The notes: generated by a model not told the origin, from the sequence alone. DNA of 64,000 nt from Phycisphaerales bacterium UBA1845 (GCA_002338715.1 DDIR01000119.1:1-64000); one strand, 5' to 3'. Counted from the first letter of the stretch, positions 1 through 8,772 are shown. Numbers and translations: made by a program.

Positions 1-508
1 AGTAGAAACCGATCAGCAGGTAGCTGCACAAACCGACCGCTTCCCACCCGAGGTAGAGCAGCAGGAAGTTGCCGCCGAGCACGAGGATACACATCGAGAA
101 GACGAACAGACCGAGAAATGCGAAAAAGCGTTCGTATCCGCGCTCGGGGTGGTCGTGATGCCGCATGTATTCCTTGGAATAGATGACGACGAGCGTGGCG
201 ATGAAGGTCACCACCGGGAGCATGACGGCTGTCAGCGGGTCGATGAGGACTTCGACGTTAAACCACGAGCCGTCACCGGGGCCAAACCATTCATAGAGCT
301 TGATAAACATCGCGGAGTGTTCGCCAGCGCCGGCAACTTGTGCGAGCAGCACAAATGACGCGATCGCCGCGCCGCCGACGCCGAAGATCACCGGCCAATG
401 ACTGTTGCCCTTGAGGTGGCGCGGTCCCAACGCACCAGCGCAAAGCGCACCAGCGGCTGGCAGCAGCAGAATGAGAATGCTCAGATTGGTAAGCAGCGAT
501 TCGTTCAT
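1..508 (-). CDS. nuoL: NADH-quinone oxidoreductase subunit L, N-terminal part (cut by window edge)
   Basis: This is the first ~169 codons of the ND5/NuoL antiporter-like membrane subunit of complex I; the rest lies left of position 1. Reading the minus strand from the ATG at 506-508 gives a protein starting MNESLLTNLSIL, followed by several hydrophobic helices. The family signature YLGWEAVGLCSYLLIGFY sits at the cut end. NuoL is one of the large proton-translocating subunits of the membrane arm. It follows nuoK by 42 nt in the standard nuo order, so nuoM and nuoN are expected just outside the window. No ORF is listed here only because the stop codon is off the edge. The identification is firm. 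Confidence 0.95.
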   Translation of the reverse strand, partial: MNESLLTNLSILILLLPAAGALCAGALGPRHLKGNSHWPVIFGVGGAAIASFVLLAQVAGAGEHSAMFIKLYEWFGPGDGSWFNVEVLIDPLTAVMLPVVTFIATLVVIYSKEYMRHHDHPERGYERFFAFLGLFVFSMCILVLGGNFLLLYLGWEAVGLCSYLLIGFY

Positions 509-550
509 GGATTCCTTCGACCGGATAAAGCGAACGGTCATCCAGCGGTT

Positions 551-853
551 TTATCCGCTCATCGCCGACCAGCTTTCGGCGTCGAGCGTGTGTTTTCTTC
601 GATACAAGAGTACGACCAGACCGAGTGCCAGACCGGCTTCGACGGCTGCGATGACGAGCAGGAACAATCCGAAAGCATCGCCCGTGAGTCGCCCGTGCAG
701 TCGGCTGAACGCGACGACGTTCAAGACGACGCCTTGAAACATGATCTCGGTGGAGAGGAACATGACGATCAGGTTACGGCGGGCGAGAAACCCGACCATG
801 CCGATCGCAAAGAGAATCGCTCCCAACAAGATGTATGAACTAGGATCTGGCAT
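551..853 (-). CDS. nuoK: NADH-quinone oxidoreductase subunit K
   Basis: A 100-residue membrane protein of the usual NuoK/ND4L length with three hydrophobic helices. It has the conserved acidic residues in the helices, including the Glu in FLSTEIMFQGVVLN and the Glu in AAVEAGLALGLVVLLYR, which are part of the proton path in complex I. The ATG at 851-853 is preceded by GAAGG on the coding strand, a plausible ribosome site. It lies between nuoJ and nuoL, separated from nuoJ by 138 nt that contain a palindromic repeat. This is a membrane-arm subunit of respiratory complex I. Confidence 0.96.
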   Translation of the reverse strand: MPDPSSYILLGAILFAIGMVGFLARRNLIVMFLSTEIMFQGVVLNVVAFSRLHGRLTGDAFGLFLLVIAAVEAGLALGLVVLLYRRKHTLDAESWSAMSG

Positions 854-905
854 TCTATTTGGCCTTCAAAACTGCATTACGTTCGTTGAGACATTCGACG
901 CCTTT

Positions 906-969
906 GTAGGGTGGGCCGTACCCACCATGTCGTTGGCATTCGAACTGCGGTGGGCACGGCCCACCCTAC
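906..969. repeat. Inverted repeat between nuoK and nuoJ (REP-like)
   Basis: Two 21-nt arms, 906-926 and 949-969, are reverse complements with one mismatch (20 of 21) and are separated by 22 nt. The arm reads GTAGGGTGGGCCGTACCCAC plus one C, and itself contains a shorter GGGTGGGCC/GGCCCACCC symmetry. A transcript through it would form a very stable hairpin between nuoJ and nuoK. There is no T-run after it on the minus strand, so it is not a standard terminator. Similar TAGGGTGGG elements are, from memory, widespread intergenic repeats in several phyla. Confidence 0.85.
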
Positions 970-991
970 GGGCTTCTGTCATGAAGCGCGT

Positions 992-1780
992 TTAGAACGG
1001 CGGCACTTCCCGACCAATCTGACCGACGGGCAGCTTCGGTTCGCCCGTGTCTTCAATGGGCACCTGCTTGCGCGAAATCGCAATCGCGCCAACCATCGCA
1101 ATCAGCAACAGGATGCCCGACAGTTCAACCACGACCAGATACGGTCCAAACATAATCTCGCCAATCGCCTTGGTGTGACCCGATTCCATCTCGGTGGCTG
1201 GCAAGGCTGTTTCGATCGGCACGTCGGTGACGGCCTGCGGAACCTGGGCGGTCAACTTGACCGGAACCGCGTCGATCTGCTCGATCTTTCCGGCGATCGC
1301 ACCGGCGATAACGAACGACACAAGGATGGCCATCAACGGTTCGCGGGCCCGCGTGTCCGTCGAAACCGCGCCCGACTGCTGGGCGAGCATGATGACAAAC
1401 GCATAGGTCACCAAGATCGCGCCGGCATAGATAATGATCAACGCAACGGCGAGGAACTCTGCCCGCTGAATCACCAGCAACACCGCCACGCAAAGAATCA
1501 CCAGCGCGAAGTAGACGGCGCTATACGTCGGTACGGGATGTGTCACCACCCGTCCTGCCGCCAATATCGCCAACCCGGCGAACATGTAGAAGAAGAAGTT
1601 GTTCGAATTGGGGGCGACGAAGTGGATGCTCATCAACGCAAGCAATCCCGCAATGACGCCGACGCCAAGAATCAGCGCCGCCCGCCGCTGCGAACCGGAC
1701 GGTTTGGGCATGGCCAGGTATATCGCAGCGCCGCCCAGGGCGAACAACACGTACAGAATGTAGGGAATCATCGAATTCAC
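992..1780 (-). CDS. nuoJ: NADH-quinone oxidoreductase subunit J
   Basis: A 262-residue membrane protein matching NuoJ/ND6. Its middle helix region AVALIIIYAGAILVTYAFVIML is the family hallmark (glycine in the pi-bulge helix). It begins with GTG at 1778-1780, overlapping the nuoI stop as GTGA, which suggests translational coupling; an in-frame ATG at 1769-1771 is the alternative start. It is longer than many NuoJ proteins (~170-200 aa) because it carries two extra N-terminal helices and a polar loop around residues 150-210. It is a membrane-arm subunit of complex I. Confidence 0.93.
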   Translation of the reverse strand: MNSMIPYILYVLFALGGAAIYLAMPKPSGSQRRAALILGVGVIAGLLALMSIHFVAPNSNNFFFYMFAGLAILAAGRVVTHPVPTYSAVYFALVILCVAVLLVIQRAEFLAVALIIIYAGAILVTYAFVIMLAQQSGAVSTDTRAREPLMAILVSFVIAGAIAGKIEQIDAVPVKLTAQVPQAVTDVPIETALPATEMESGHTKAIGEIMFGPYLVVVELSGILLLIAMVGAIAISRKQVPIEDTGEPKLPVGQIGREVPPF

Positions 1781-2418
1781 TGCACATTCCCTTCGGTTCC
1801 GGTGGATTTGGATTCACCGGGTTCGCGTTCTTCGATCATTTTTTCCAGGCGTTCGCGAAGTTGATCGTACTTTTCGCGGTCGCCGGTTCCCTGGTAGCCG
1901 CTGATTTTCGGATTCTTTCGCGGTTTGATGTCCTTGGTCTGATCGTAGACGTTGAGCAGTTTCTCTTTGTCGAAAATCATCTCGTCGCGCGATTGGCCGA
2001 CCATGTCGTATTCGGTGGTTAGTTCGATCGCATCGACCGGGCAGGCTTCTTCGCACATGCCGCAATAGATGCAGCGGAGTTCGTCGATGTCGAATTGCTG
2101 CGGGTACTTTTCGCGATCTTCCCAGGGCGATTCAGCCGCGACAATGTGGATGCAGTGGGCGGGGCAGGCCGTCTCGCACATGAAACACGCCACGCACGCC
2201 ACGCGATCGTCGGGATCGCGATTCAGCCGATGCACGCCGCGGTAATTGTCGACGCGGAGCTTGCGCTTTTCTTCCGGATACTGAACCGTCACCTTGGGTT
2301 TGAAAAACAGGTGATTGAGCGTCACCTTCACGCCTTCGGCAATCTGCGTGAGGTAAAGCTTGTCGGCGGCCGACAGCTTCGGTTCTTTGATTAGGATGAT
2401 GTCTGCGTCACTGATCAT
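1777..2418 (-). CDS. nuoI: NADH-quinone oxidoreductase subunit I (8Fe ferredoxin-type)
   Basis: This 213-residue peripheral-arm subunit carries two [4Fe-4S] motifs, CVACFMCETACP and CIYCGMCEEACP, which bind clusters N6a and N6b that pass electrons toward cluster N2. The spacing and the Pro after each fourth Cys are those of the TYKY/NuoI family. The C-terminal ~60 residues are charged (KSTGTEGNVQ at the end) and longer than in many homologues. The ATG is at 2416-2418. The stop overlaps the nuoJ start, and nuoH ends 46 nt upstream across a 19-nt tandem duplication. Confidence 0.97.
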   Translation of the reverse strand: MISDADIILIKEPKLSAADKLYLTQIAEGVKVTLNHLFFKPKVTVQYPEEKRKLRVDNYRGVHRLNRDPDDRVACVACFMCETACPAHCIHIVAAESPWEDREKYPQQFDIDELRCIYCGMCEEACPVDAIELTTEYDMVGQSRDEMIFDKEKLLNVYDQTKDIKPRKNPKISGYQGTGDREKYDQLRERLEKMIEEREPGESKSTGTEGNVQ

Positions 2419-2440
2419 AAATCTTGCCGATTACGAACTT

Positions 2441-2478
2441 CGTTTCTATCCACCGAGCGCGTTTCTATCCACCGAGCG
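2441..2478. repeat. Exact 19-nt tandem duplication at the nuoH 3' end
   Basis: The 19-mer CGTTTCTATCCACCGAGCG occurs twice head to tail, at 2441-2459 and 2460-2478. The second copy holds the last codons and the stop of nuoH (minus strand), so the first copy is a duplicated gene end in the nuoH-nuoI gap. It looks like a replication-slippage duplication. Confidence 0.9.
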
Positions 2479-3691
2479 GTTGAGTCACCACCGGCATGTT
2501 GTCCTGGCGACCGGTGACCGGTTTGTTGGCCAATATGACCACGCCGAGTGTCGCCGCGACAATCGCGATTTCGCTACCAAGGTTAAACAGCACGCTGCGT
2601 TGCCAGCCCATGTACACGCCCATCACCGTCAGCACCAAAATGCCAAGGCTCACCGGGATCAAGCCCTTCCACGCCAACCGCATCAACTGGTCGAAGCGGA
2701 AGCGGGGCAGCGTCCAGCGGACGAGCATGAACAGGAAGATGAAAAACGCCACCTTCACAGCGAGCACGCCGATCTTGATGATGACCGAGATCAATCCGAC
2801 ATCTTCGATTCCCGTACCGGGGAACGCGGGGCCGATTCCGAAGAACGACAGCTCCCAGCCGCCAAGAAACAGCACGCAGATAAACGCGCTACCGGTAATC
2901 ATGTGGACGTATTCACCGAGGAAGAACATCGCGAACTTCATCGAGCTGTATTCGGTGTGGAATCCGCCGACCAGTTCCTGCTCCGCTTCGGCCAGGTCGA
3001 ATGGGGCGCGGTTGGTTTCGGCGAAGAGCGTGATCAGCAGGATCAAGAACGACACCGGATGTAGCACGATGTTCCACAGACCATTGCCGCCGACCTGCCC
3101 GAGAACGATTTCTTCCAACCGCAACTGACCGCTGGCGAGCACCACCACGAGGATGGCCACACCCATCGGGATTTCGTAGCTGAGCATCTGCGCCGTCGCT
3201 CGGACTGCACCGTACATCGAATACTTGTTGTTGCTCGCCCATCCGCCGAGCACGACGCCATACACACCCATTGATCCGACGCCGAGGATGTAGAGGAGTC
3301 CGACGTCCGGGTTGGCGACCTGCACGTTCATGATTGTGTCGCCCAGCATGTACGATCCGCCCCAGGGAATCACGACGAATCCGATGAGGGCGACAATCAT
3401 GCTGATCGCCGGCGCGAGGATAAAGAGCGGTTTGTCCACGCGGGCGGGGATGATGTCTTCCTTCAAGAAGAACTTGGCCCCGTCTGCGATCGGTTGGCCA
3501 AGGCCCCAAAAGTGGAAGTTGCCGAAGAGCCCGAGGAATCCCACGCGGTTCGGACCTTGTCGATCCTGAATCCATGCGGAGATCTTGCGCTCAAAGTAAA
3601 TGCAGTAGGCCACGCAGGTCATCATCCCAGCGATGAGAACCAGCGACAGGACTGCGCTGAAGACCACTTGATTTTGAAGCCAACTGAGCAT
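2465..3691 (-). CDS. nuoH: NADH-quinone oxidoreductase subunit H
   Basis: A 408-residue polytopic protein matching NuoH/ND1, the subunit at the peripheral/membrane arm junction near the quinone site. Recognisable segments are ERKISAWIQDRQGPNRVG near residue 35 and the ETNRAPFDLAEAEQELVGGF loop around residues 225-245, both diagnostic of the family. About eight transmembrane helices follow the expected pattern. The ATG is at 3689-3691. The gene is separated from nuoG by 178 nt containing a perfect inverted repeat, the largest gap inside this operon. Confidence 0.97.
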   Translation of the reverse strand: MLSWLQNQVVFSAVLSLVLIAGMMTCVAYCIYFERKISAWIQDRQGPNRVGFLGLFGNFHFWGLGQPIADGAKFFLKEDIIPARVDKPLFILAPAISMIVALIGFVVIPWGGSYMLGDTIMNVQVANPDVGLLYILGVGSMGVYGVVLGGWASNNKYSMYGAVRATAQMLSYEIPMGVAILVVVLASGQLRLEEIVLGQVGGNGLWNIVLHPVSFLILLITLFAETNRAPFDLAEAEQELVGGFHTEYSSMKFAMFFLGEYVHMITGSAFICVLFLGGWELSFFGIGPAFPGTGIEDVGLISVIIKIGVLAVKVAFFIFLFMLVRWTLPRFRFDQLMRLAWKGLIPVSLGILVLTVMGVYMGWQRSVLFNLGSEIAIVAATLGVVILANKPVTGRQDNMPVVTQPLGG

Positions 3692-3761
3692 GTTACCTGC
3701 TGCTTTTGTGATTCAGTCCCATTGCCAAGGTCGAGTCAACGTTGTCTCGACCGGCGCCGAT

Positions 3762-3836
3762 CGTGCCACTGCTCTGTGAGCAATGATTTTTCTTGCGACT
3801 CAAAACTCTCAACACTGCTCACAGAGCAGTGGCACG
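3762..3836. repeat. Perfect 21-bp inverted repeat between nuoG and nuoH
   Basis: Arms 3762-3782 and 3816-3836 are exact reverse complements over 21 nt (CGTGCCACTGCTCTGTGAGC plus A), with 33 nt between them. It is longer and more perfect than a terminator needs, and no T-run follows on the minus strand. It would fold into a strong hairpin inside the nuo transcript. It is unrelated in sequence to the repeat at 906-969. Confidence 0.9.
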
Positions 3837-3869
3837 TCTTGACGATTCGTCGAGTGCAACATCGCTCGA

Positions 3870-5492
3870 CTAGTGCTGATGTTCCGGAAGCTGCGGTGGA
3901 ACATAAACCTCTTTGAACTCATCGATCTCGGCGGCCATCATCCCTAAGACGGTGGGGGATTGATACAGGCCTTCGAGTTCGGCCAACTCGTAGAAAAACT
4001 GTCCGTCGCGTTTGCAACCCTGCGGCGGTTTGATGGCGCGGGCGAACGGCTGGACCACGCCAGTCGCGTTGACGAACGTGCCGTCGCGTTCTGCGAATGA
4101 ACACGCCGGGACCACGAGTGTCGCTTCGTCGGTCAGGGCGCTGCCGAACAGATCGTGAACGACCTTGAACGGAATCTTGCCCGCGGCTTTTGCGAAGTCC
4201 TTGCTGACCCATTCGGTCGGGTATCCGCCGCTGATCCAGGCGGCAGCGTATTCACCGGCGCTGGCTTGCTCGACGAACGCATCGAACGTTTCGGTGTTTC
4301 CGCCGAAGTGCTTGATGATCAGTTCGATGCCGTTTCGATTCGGGCATTTTTCTTTGCGGATGATGAACTTGGTGTCGCCATTGGTCGCACCGACCGGGAA
4401 ACGTTCATCCTGCTCGACCGTCGGAACCGGTCCAAGAATCAGCGTTGCGTTGGGCGCGATTTCGCGAATCGTTTTGACCAATAGCCAAGCTTCTTCGCAG
4501 GCCAAGAATGGCGAAAGCACCACCGCAATTTTCTTGTCGCTTTGTTTCTTGGCGATGTTTTCAAACCGGTATCGAACCGTTTCGGCCAACGACTCCCAGC
4601 GGAACGATTCGAACGATTCGCCGCGACGCAGCCTCAAACGGGTCAGGCGATTCTTATCGTGAATGTATTTGAAGCCGAAGCGACCTTCGTCGCACATCCA
4701 CCATTGATTCACCCGCGGATTGAAACGCGGTTTGAGTCGGTGGACGTGGTCTTCGTTTTGATCGATGCGGATCGAGCAGCCGGTGCTGCAACCTGTGCAG
4801 ATCGAATCGGCGCTCTTGAGGAACCAGACGCGCTGCTGGAACAGGAAGTCCTTATCGAGCAGGCAACCCACCGGGCAGATGTCCACGACGTTGCCCTGCA
4901 TGGGGTTGTCGAGCGGTTTGCCGGGGAACGCGTCGATCTCGGCTTTGCTGCCGCGATTGGTGATGCAGAGCTCACCGGTGCCCGCGACTTCATCGCAGAA
5001 GCGCACGCAGCGCGAACACATCACGCAGCGGTCGGAATAAAGCAGCGTTCGCGGCCCGACGTCCTTCTTGGGCGTGACGTGCTTCTGATCGACCATGCGC
5101 GATTCGCTCTTGCCGAAGTGGTAGCTGTAATCCTGCAGATGGCATTCGCCGGCTTGGTCGCAGACGGGGCAGTCGAGCGGGTGATTGAGCAGGAAGAACT
5201 CCATGCACCGCTCTTGATTTTCATGCACCTTGTCGGAATCGAAGCGTACTTCCATGCCGTCGCGCACTGGTGTCTGGCACGATGGCATCAGCTTGGGCGC
5301 CCAACCGAGTTCGCCCGTCTTCGGATGGGGCATCTTCATTTCCATCAGGCACAGACGACACGACGCCACCACCGACAGTCCGGGGTGGTAGCAGTAGTGG
5401 GGGACATTCAAGCCGGCTTCGAGCGCTGCCTGCAATACGGGAATGCCCTCGCGCGTTTCGACTTCCTGATTGTTGAGAATGATTTTGGCCAT
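3870..5492 (-). CDS. nuoG: NADH-quinone oxidoreductase subunit G (short form)
   Basis: This 540-residue subunit carries several Fe-S clusters of the peripheral arm. Visible ligands are [2Fe-2S] C34, C45, C48, C72; the His-Cys3 set H104, C108, C111, C117; a [4Fe-4S] set C156, C159, C162 with C206/C210; and an N7-type motif C232-x2-C235-x3-C239-x27-C267. The molybdopterin-oxidoreductase-like C-terminal domain is short, since family members often reach 700-900 residues. A shortened tail still carries DLFGSALTDEATLVVP. The ATG is at 5490-5492. It lies between nuoF and nuoH in the standard order. Confidence 0.95.
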   Translation of the reverse strand: MAKIILNNQEVETREGIPVLQAALEAGLNVPHYCYHPGLSVVASCRLCLMEMKMPHPKTGELGWAPKLMPSCQTPVRDGMEVRFDSDKVHENQERCMEFFLLNHPLDCPVCDQAGECHLQDYSYHFGKSESRMVDQKHVTPKKDVGPRTLLYSDRCVMCSRCVRFCDEVAGTGELCITNRGSKAEIDAFPGKPLDNPMQGNVVDICPVGCLLDKDFLFQQRVWFLKSADSICTGCSTGCSIRIDQNEDHVHRLKPRFNPRVNQWWMCDEGRFGFKYIHDKNRLTRLRLRRGESFESFRWESLAETVRYRFENIAKKQSDKKIAVVLSPFLACEEAWLLVKTIREIAPNATLILGPVPTVEQDERFPVGATNGDTKFIIRKEKCPNRNGIELIIKHFGGNTETFDAFVEQASAGEYAAAWISGGYPTEWVSKDFAKAAGKIPFKVVHDLFGSALTDEATLVVPACSFAERDGTFVNATGVVQPFARAIKPPQGCKRDGQFFYELAELEGLYQSPTVLGMMAAEIDEFKEVYVPPQLPEHQH

Positions 5493-5593
5493 CAGCCGCT
5501 TCTATTCAATACGTGCAAATTCTTAACTTCAACGTCTTGCAAGTGACCCGACATCGCCGACCGCGCCAACAGCCCGGGCGAGAAACCGACGGA

Positions 5594-6901
5594 TCAGTTT
5601 GCAATTTCCAATGCGATGCGCACCGCGTCGTCATTTTCACTGCGAACGTAGTCTTCCAACTCGCTGCGGAACTTTTCGACGATCGTGCGGATCGCAAACG
5701 CTGCGCCATCCGACAAACCACAAATGCTCAACCCGGGCATCATTCCCATTTTCGCCGGGATTTCGCCCAGGAGTTCAATGTCCTGCAATCGACCAAGCCC
5801 GCGTTCGACGCGGTTGGTCATCTTGTACATCCACGACGTGCCCTCGCGACATTGCGTGCATTGTCCGCATGATTCATGGGCGAAAAACCGCGCCACGTTG
5901 CGGAGCACCTTGCGAATGTCGGTGCGGTCATCGATGACGATCGCGGACGCCGTCCCCAAACCCAGCAGGCCATACTTGGCTGGATCGGAGAAATCCATTT
6001 TCATATCCAGTTCGTCAGCCGTCAGGATGCCCATCGAGATTCCGCCGGGCATGACGGCTTTGACTTTGAGGCCATTGCGCATTCCGCCGCCGAATCGATC
6101 GCTTTCGATCAACTCGCGGACGGAGAAGTCCATCGCGCCCTCGTAGCATCCCGGTTTCTTCACCGCGCCGCTGATGCAGAAGAGTTTCGGTCCGCTGCTG
6201 CCCTCGGGACCAATGCCCAAGAACCAGTCAGCCCCACGATTAATAATGTGCGGCAGGTTCGCGAGCGTCTCGACATTGTTGACGACAGTCGGTTTGCCGA
6301 ACGCGCCTTGAATCGCGGGGAAGGGCGGTTTGATTCTTGGCCAACCGCGCTTGCCTTCGAGCGATTCGATCAATCCGGTTTCTTCACCGCAGACGTACGC
6401 ACCCGCACCGCGATGGATGTAGCATTCGAGGTTGTAACCGCTGCCTTGAATGTTCTTGCCGAAGTAACCGGCATTGTATGCTTCATCGAGCGCCACCTGC
6501 ATGATGTGATACTGCTCGGTGAACTCGGCCCGCATGTAGAGGTATGCGACCGTCGCCTGCGTGGCATATCCGGCGATCAAAATGCCTTCGAGCAACTGGT
6601 GCGGATCTTCTTCCATCAGCACCCGGTTGCTAAATGTCGGCGGTTCGGATTCGTCGGCATTGACGCAAAGATACGTGACTTCGCGATCCTTCGGCAGGAA
6701 ACTCCACTTCACGCCGGCAGGGAAGCCCGCGCCGCCGCGCCCGCGCAGGTTGGCACGCTTGACCACGTCGATCACGTCATCGGGCGTTTGTTCAAGCGCA
6801 CGCTTCGCGCCGGAATATCCGCCGCCCTCGACGTAGGTCGCCAGCTGCCGCGAGTTGGGCTTGCCGACGTTCTTCAGCAGTACCTTTTCGTATTCGCTCA
6901 T
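5594..6901 (-). CDS. nuoF: NADH-quinone oxidoreductase subunit F (NADH and FMN binding)
   Basis: A 435-residue NADH-dehydrogenase module subunit. It has the glycine-rich NADH/FMN segment GRGGAGFPAGVKWSF (residues ~54-68), the flavin-region motif GAYVCGEETGLIESLEG, and the C-terminal [4Fe-4S] ligand motif ESCGQCTQCREGT for cluster N3. It oxidises NADH and passes electrons via FMN to the Fe-S chain. The ATG is at 6899-6901, only 8 nt after nuoE. Length and motifs are standard for NuoF. Confidence 0.97.
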   Translation of the reverse strand: MSEYEKVLLKNVGKPNSRQLATYVEGGGYSGAKRALEQTPDDVIDVVKRANLRGRGGAGFPAGVKWSFLPKDREVTYLCVNADESEPPTFSNRVLMEEDPHQLLEGILIAGYATQATVAYLYMRAEFTEQYHIMQVALDEAYNAGYFGKNIQGSGYNLECYIHRGAGAYVCGEETGLIESLEGKRGWPRIKPPFPAIQGAFGKPTVVNNVETLANLPHIINRGADWFLGIGPEGSSGPKLFCISGAVKKPGCYEGAMDFSVRELIESDRFGGGMRNGLKVKAVMPGGISMGILTADELDMKMDFSDPAKYGLLGLGTASAIVIDDRTDIRKVLRNVARFFAHESCGQCTQCREGTSWMYKMTNRVERGLGRLQDIELLGEIPAKMGMMPGLSICGLSDGAAFAIRTIVEKFRSELEDYVRSENDDAVRIALEIAN

Positions 6902-6909
6902 GGATTCTT

Positions 6910-7485
6910 CTATGCCGACGTTCGGTTCGCGCCGTCGTACAAATTGCTTCTCGGTATATCAAGTTTGTCGTTGGCGTCGTCTTCCAGAATCTTGCGGACG
7001 TTGGCCGGGTCGACGCACTTGTGCATCTTCTCGTTGATCATCAAACACGGGCCATGGTCGCAGGCGGCCAGGCATTCTTCAGTCATCAAACTGTACTTGC
7101 CGTCGGGCGTGGTTTCGTGATCGCCGATGCCCAACACCTTCTTGCATTCATCCAGGACGCGGTCGGCTCCGAGCAGGTCGCACGAAATACTGCGGCACGC
7201 CATCACAACCTTTTCGCCCTTGGGGTGCGTCCAGAAGTGGCTGTAGAACGACACCGTATCGAACACGTCCGACGGTGTGATCTCGAGCAGTTCCGCGACT
7301 TCTTCCATCGCCTTCCAGCCGACGTACCCGTGGTCGTCCTGAATCATGTGCAGCGCGGGAATCAGGACGGCTCGTTTGGTTGGATATCGATCGAAGAACC
7401 CGCGGATTTTTTCTTTCAGCGGTTCGCTCAGGCTCGGGCTTTCCTCCGTCGGTGCGTTGACTCGATCTATCGCTTTCCATGCCAT
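6910..7485 (-). CDS. nuoE: NADH-quinone oxidoreductase subunit E ([2Fe-2S] thioredoxin-like)
   Basis: A 191-residue NuoE. The C-terminal thioredoxin-like half has the [2Fe-2S] ligands in ACRSISCDLLGA and EECLAACDHGPCLMIN (cluster N1a). The N-terminal half has the helical DHGYVGWKAMEEVAELLEI segment typical of the family. It pairs with NuoF in the NADH-oxidising tip. The gene begins with ATG at 7483-7485, 15 nt after nuoD, and is followed 8 nt later by nuoF. Confidence 0.96.
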   Translation of the reverse strand: MAWKAIDRVNAPTEESPSLSEPLKEKIRGFFDRYPTKRAVLIPALHMIQDDHGYVGWKAMEEVAELLEITPSDVFDTVSFYSHFWTHPKGEKVVMACRSISCDLLGADRVLDECKKVLGIGDHETTPDGKYSLMTEECLAACDHGPCLMINEKMHKCVDPANVRKILEDDANDKLDIPRSNLYDGANRTSA

Positions 7486-7500
7486 GACTGCAAAGGCTCC

Positions 7501-8763
7501 TTAGCGATCCAATTCTGCCGCGATGATGTTCATCGAACCGAGCACCGCGATGACGTCGCTGATCTGGTGACCGATGACCAGTTGCGGGAAGCACTGATAG
7601 TTGATGAAGCTCGGCGGACGACATCGCGCACGATACGCACAGTTGTCGCCATCGCTGACGAGATAGAATCCAAGTTCACCATTGGCGGCTTCGTTTGCGC
7701 CGTACGACTCACCGACGGGCGGTTCATGCCCCCGATTGGTCATGACCTGCTCGAAGTGGTGAATCAAGCCTTCGATGCTGAAGTAGATTTCACGCTTGTC
7801 GGGCAGCGTTTTCTTGTCGTCGGCCAACACGTTGATCGGGCCCGCTGGTATGTTGTCGATCAATTGATCGACGATCGCCAACGACTGGCGCATCTCCTCA
7901 AGACGCACGAGGTAACGGGCATAGCAATCGCCCATCTCGCTGATCGCAACTTTGAACTGAACGCCCGAGCTGTTCTTGCCATCCCAGTTGTCGGCATAGC
8001 ACAGGTAGGGCTCATCCTTGCGAAGGTCACGACGCACGCCGGCTGACCGAGCCAACGGTCCGGTGAGTCCCCAGTCGATCGCGTCGTCTTTGCTGATGTA
8101 ACCGACGCCGCGGGCGCGTTCGATGAAGATGCGGTTTTTGGTCAGAAGTTTTTCAACGTCATCGAGGGCGGCTGGCAAATTCTTGCAGAAGTCGCGAACC
8201 ATCGTCGGCCAGCGGTCGGAAATGTCGGACATCAATCCGCCGACGCGCGTGTAGCTGGTCGTAAACCGCGCCCCGCACAGTTCCTCGAAAATATCGTTGA
8301 TGTATTCGCGTTCGTTGAACCCGTAAAGAAACGCGGTGAACCCGCCCAGGTCGAGGGCAGCCGCCCCCACGCACAACAGGTGATCCTGAATGCGGGCAAG
8401 CTCCGCGATGATCGTGCGGATGACTTTGCAGCGGGGCGTGATTTCAATGCCGAACAGTTTTTCGCAGGCGTGGTGCCACGCGACGTTGTTGGCGATCGGC
8501 GACACGTAGTTCATCCGATCGGTGACGACGACATACTGATTGTAATTCAGGTGTTCGCCGAGTTTTTCGAAACCGCTGTGCAGATAGCCAATGTGCACGG
8601 TGCAACCGATGACCCGCTCGCCGTCGAGTTCGAGCACGTGGCGCAGGGTGCCATGACACGCGGGATGCTGCGGACCGAGGTTGAGCGTCCAAAGATCACC
8701 GCCTGGTTCCACCGGTGCATAACTCGATGGGGCGAATTCGGTTGATGATGCCGCTTGTGTCAT
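7501..8763 (-). CDS. nuoD: NADH-quinone oxidoreductase subunit D (49-kDa)
   Basis: A 420-residue protein of the NuoD / [NiFe]-hydrogenase large-subunit-like family, which forms much of the quinone pocket. Diagnostic segments are LNLGPQHPACHGTLRHVLELDGE near residue 30 and IGYLHSGFEKLGE just after. The C-terminus SDVIAVLGSMNIIAAELDR matches the family end. The ATG is at 8761-8763. NuoC and NuoD are separate genes here, unlike the fused form in E. coli. An 84-nt gap with a short direct repeat separates it from nuoC. Confidence 0.97.
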   Translation of the reverse strand: MTQAASSTEFAPSSYAPVEPGGDLWTLNLGPQHPACHGTLRHVLELDGERVIGCTVHIGYLHSGFEKLGEHLNYNQYVVVTDRMNYVSPIANNVAWHHACEKLFGIEITPRCKVIRTIIAELARIQDHLLCVGAAALDLGGFTAFLYGFNEREYINDIFEELCGARFTTSYTRVGGLMSDISDRWPTMVRDFCKNLPAALDDVEKLLTKNRIFIERARGVGYISKDDAIDWGLTGPLARSAGVRRDLRKDEPYLCYADNWDGKNSSGVQFKVAISEMGDCYARYLVRLEEMRQSLAIVDQLIDNIPAGPINVLADDKKTLPDKREIYFSIEGLIHHFEQVMTNRGHEPPVGESYGANEAANGELGFYLVSDGDNCAYRARCRPPSFINYQCFPQLVIGHQISDVIAVLGSMNIIAAELDR

Positions 8764-8772
8764 GAATTCTTC

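Noticed and set aside
5876..7120. 414-codon + strand open frame over nuoE and nuoF
   Set aside because: It is antisense to two well-conserved nuo genes and has no recognisable domain; a GC-rich coding strand often leaves its opposite strand open.
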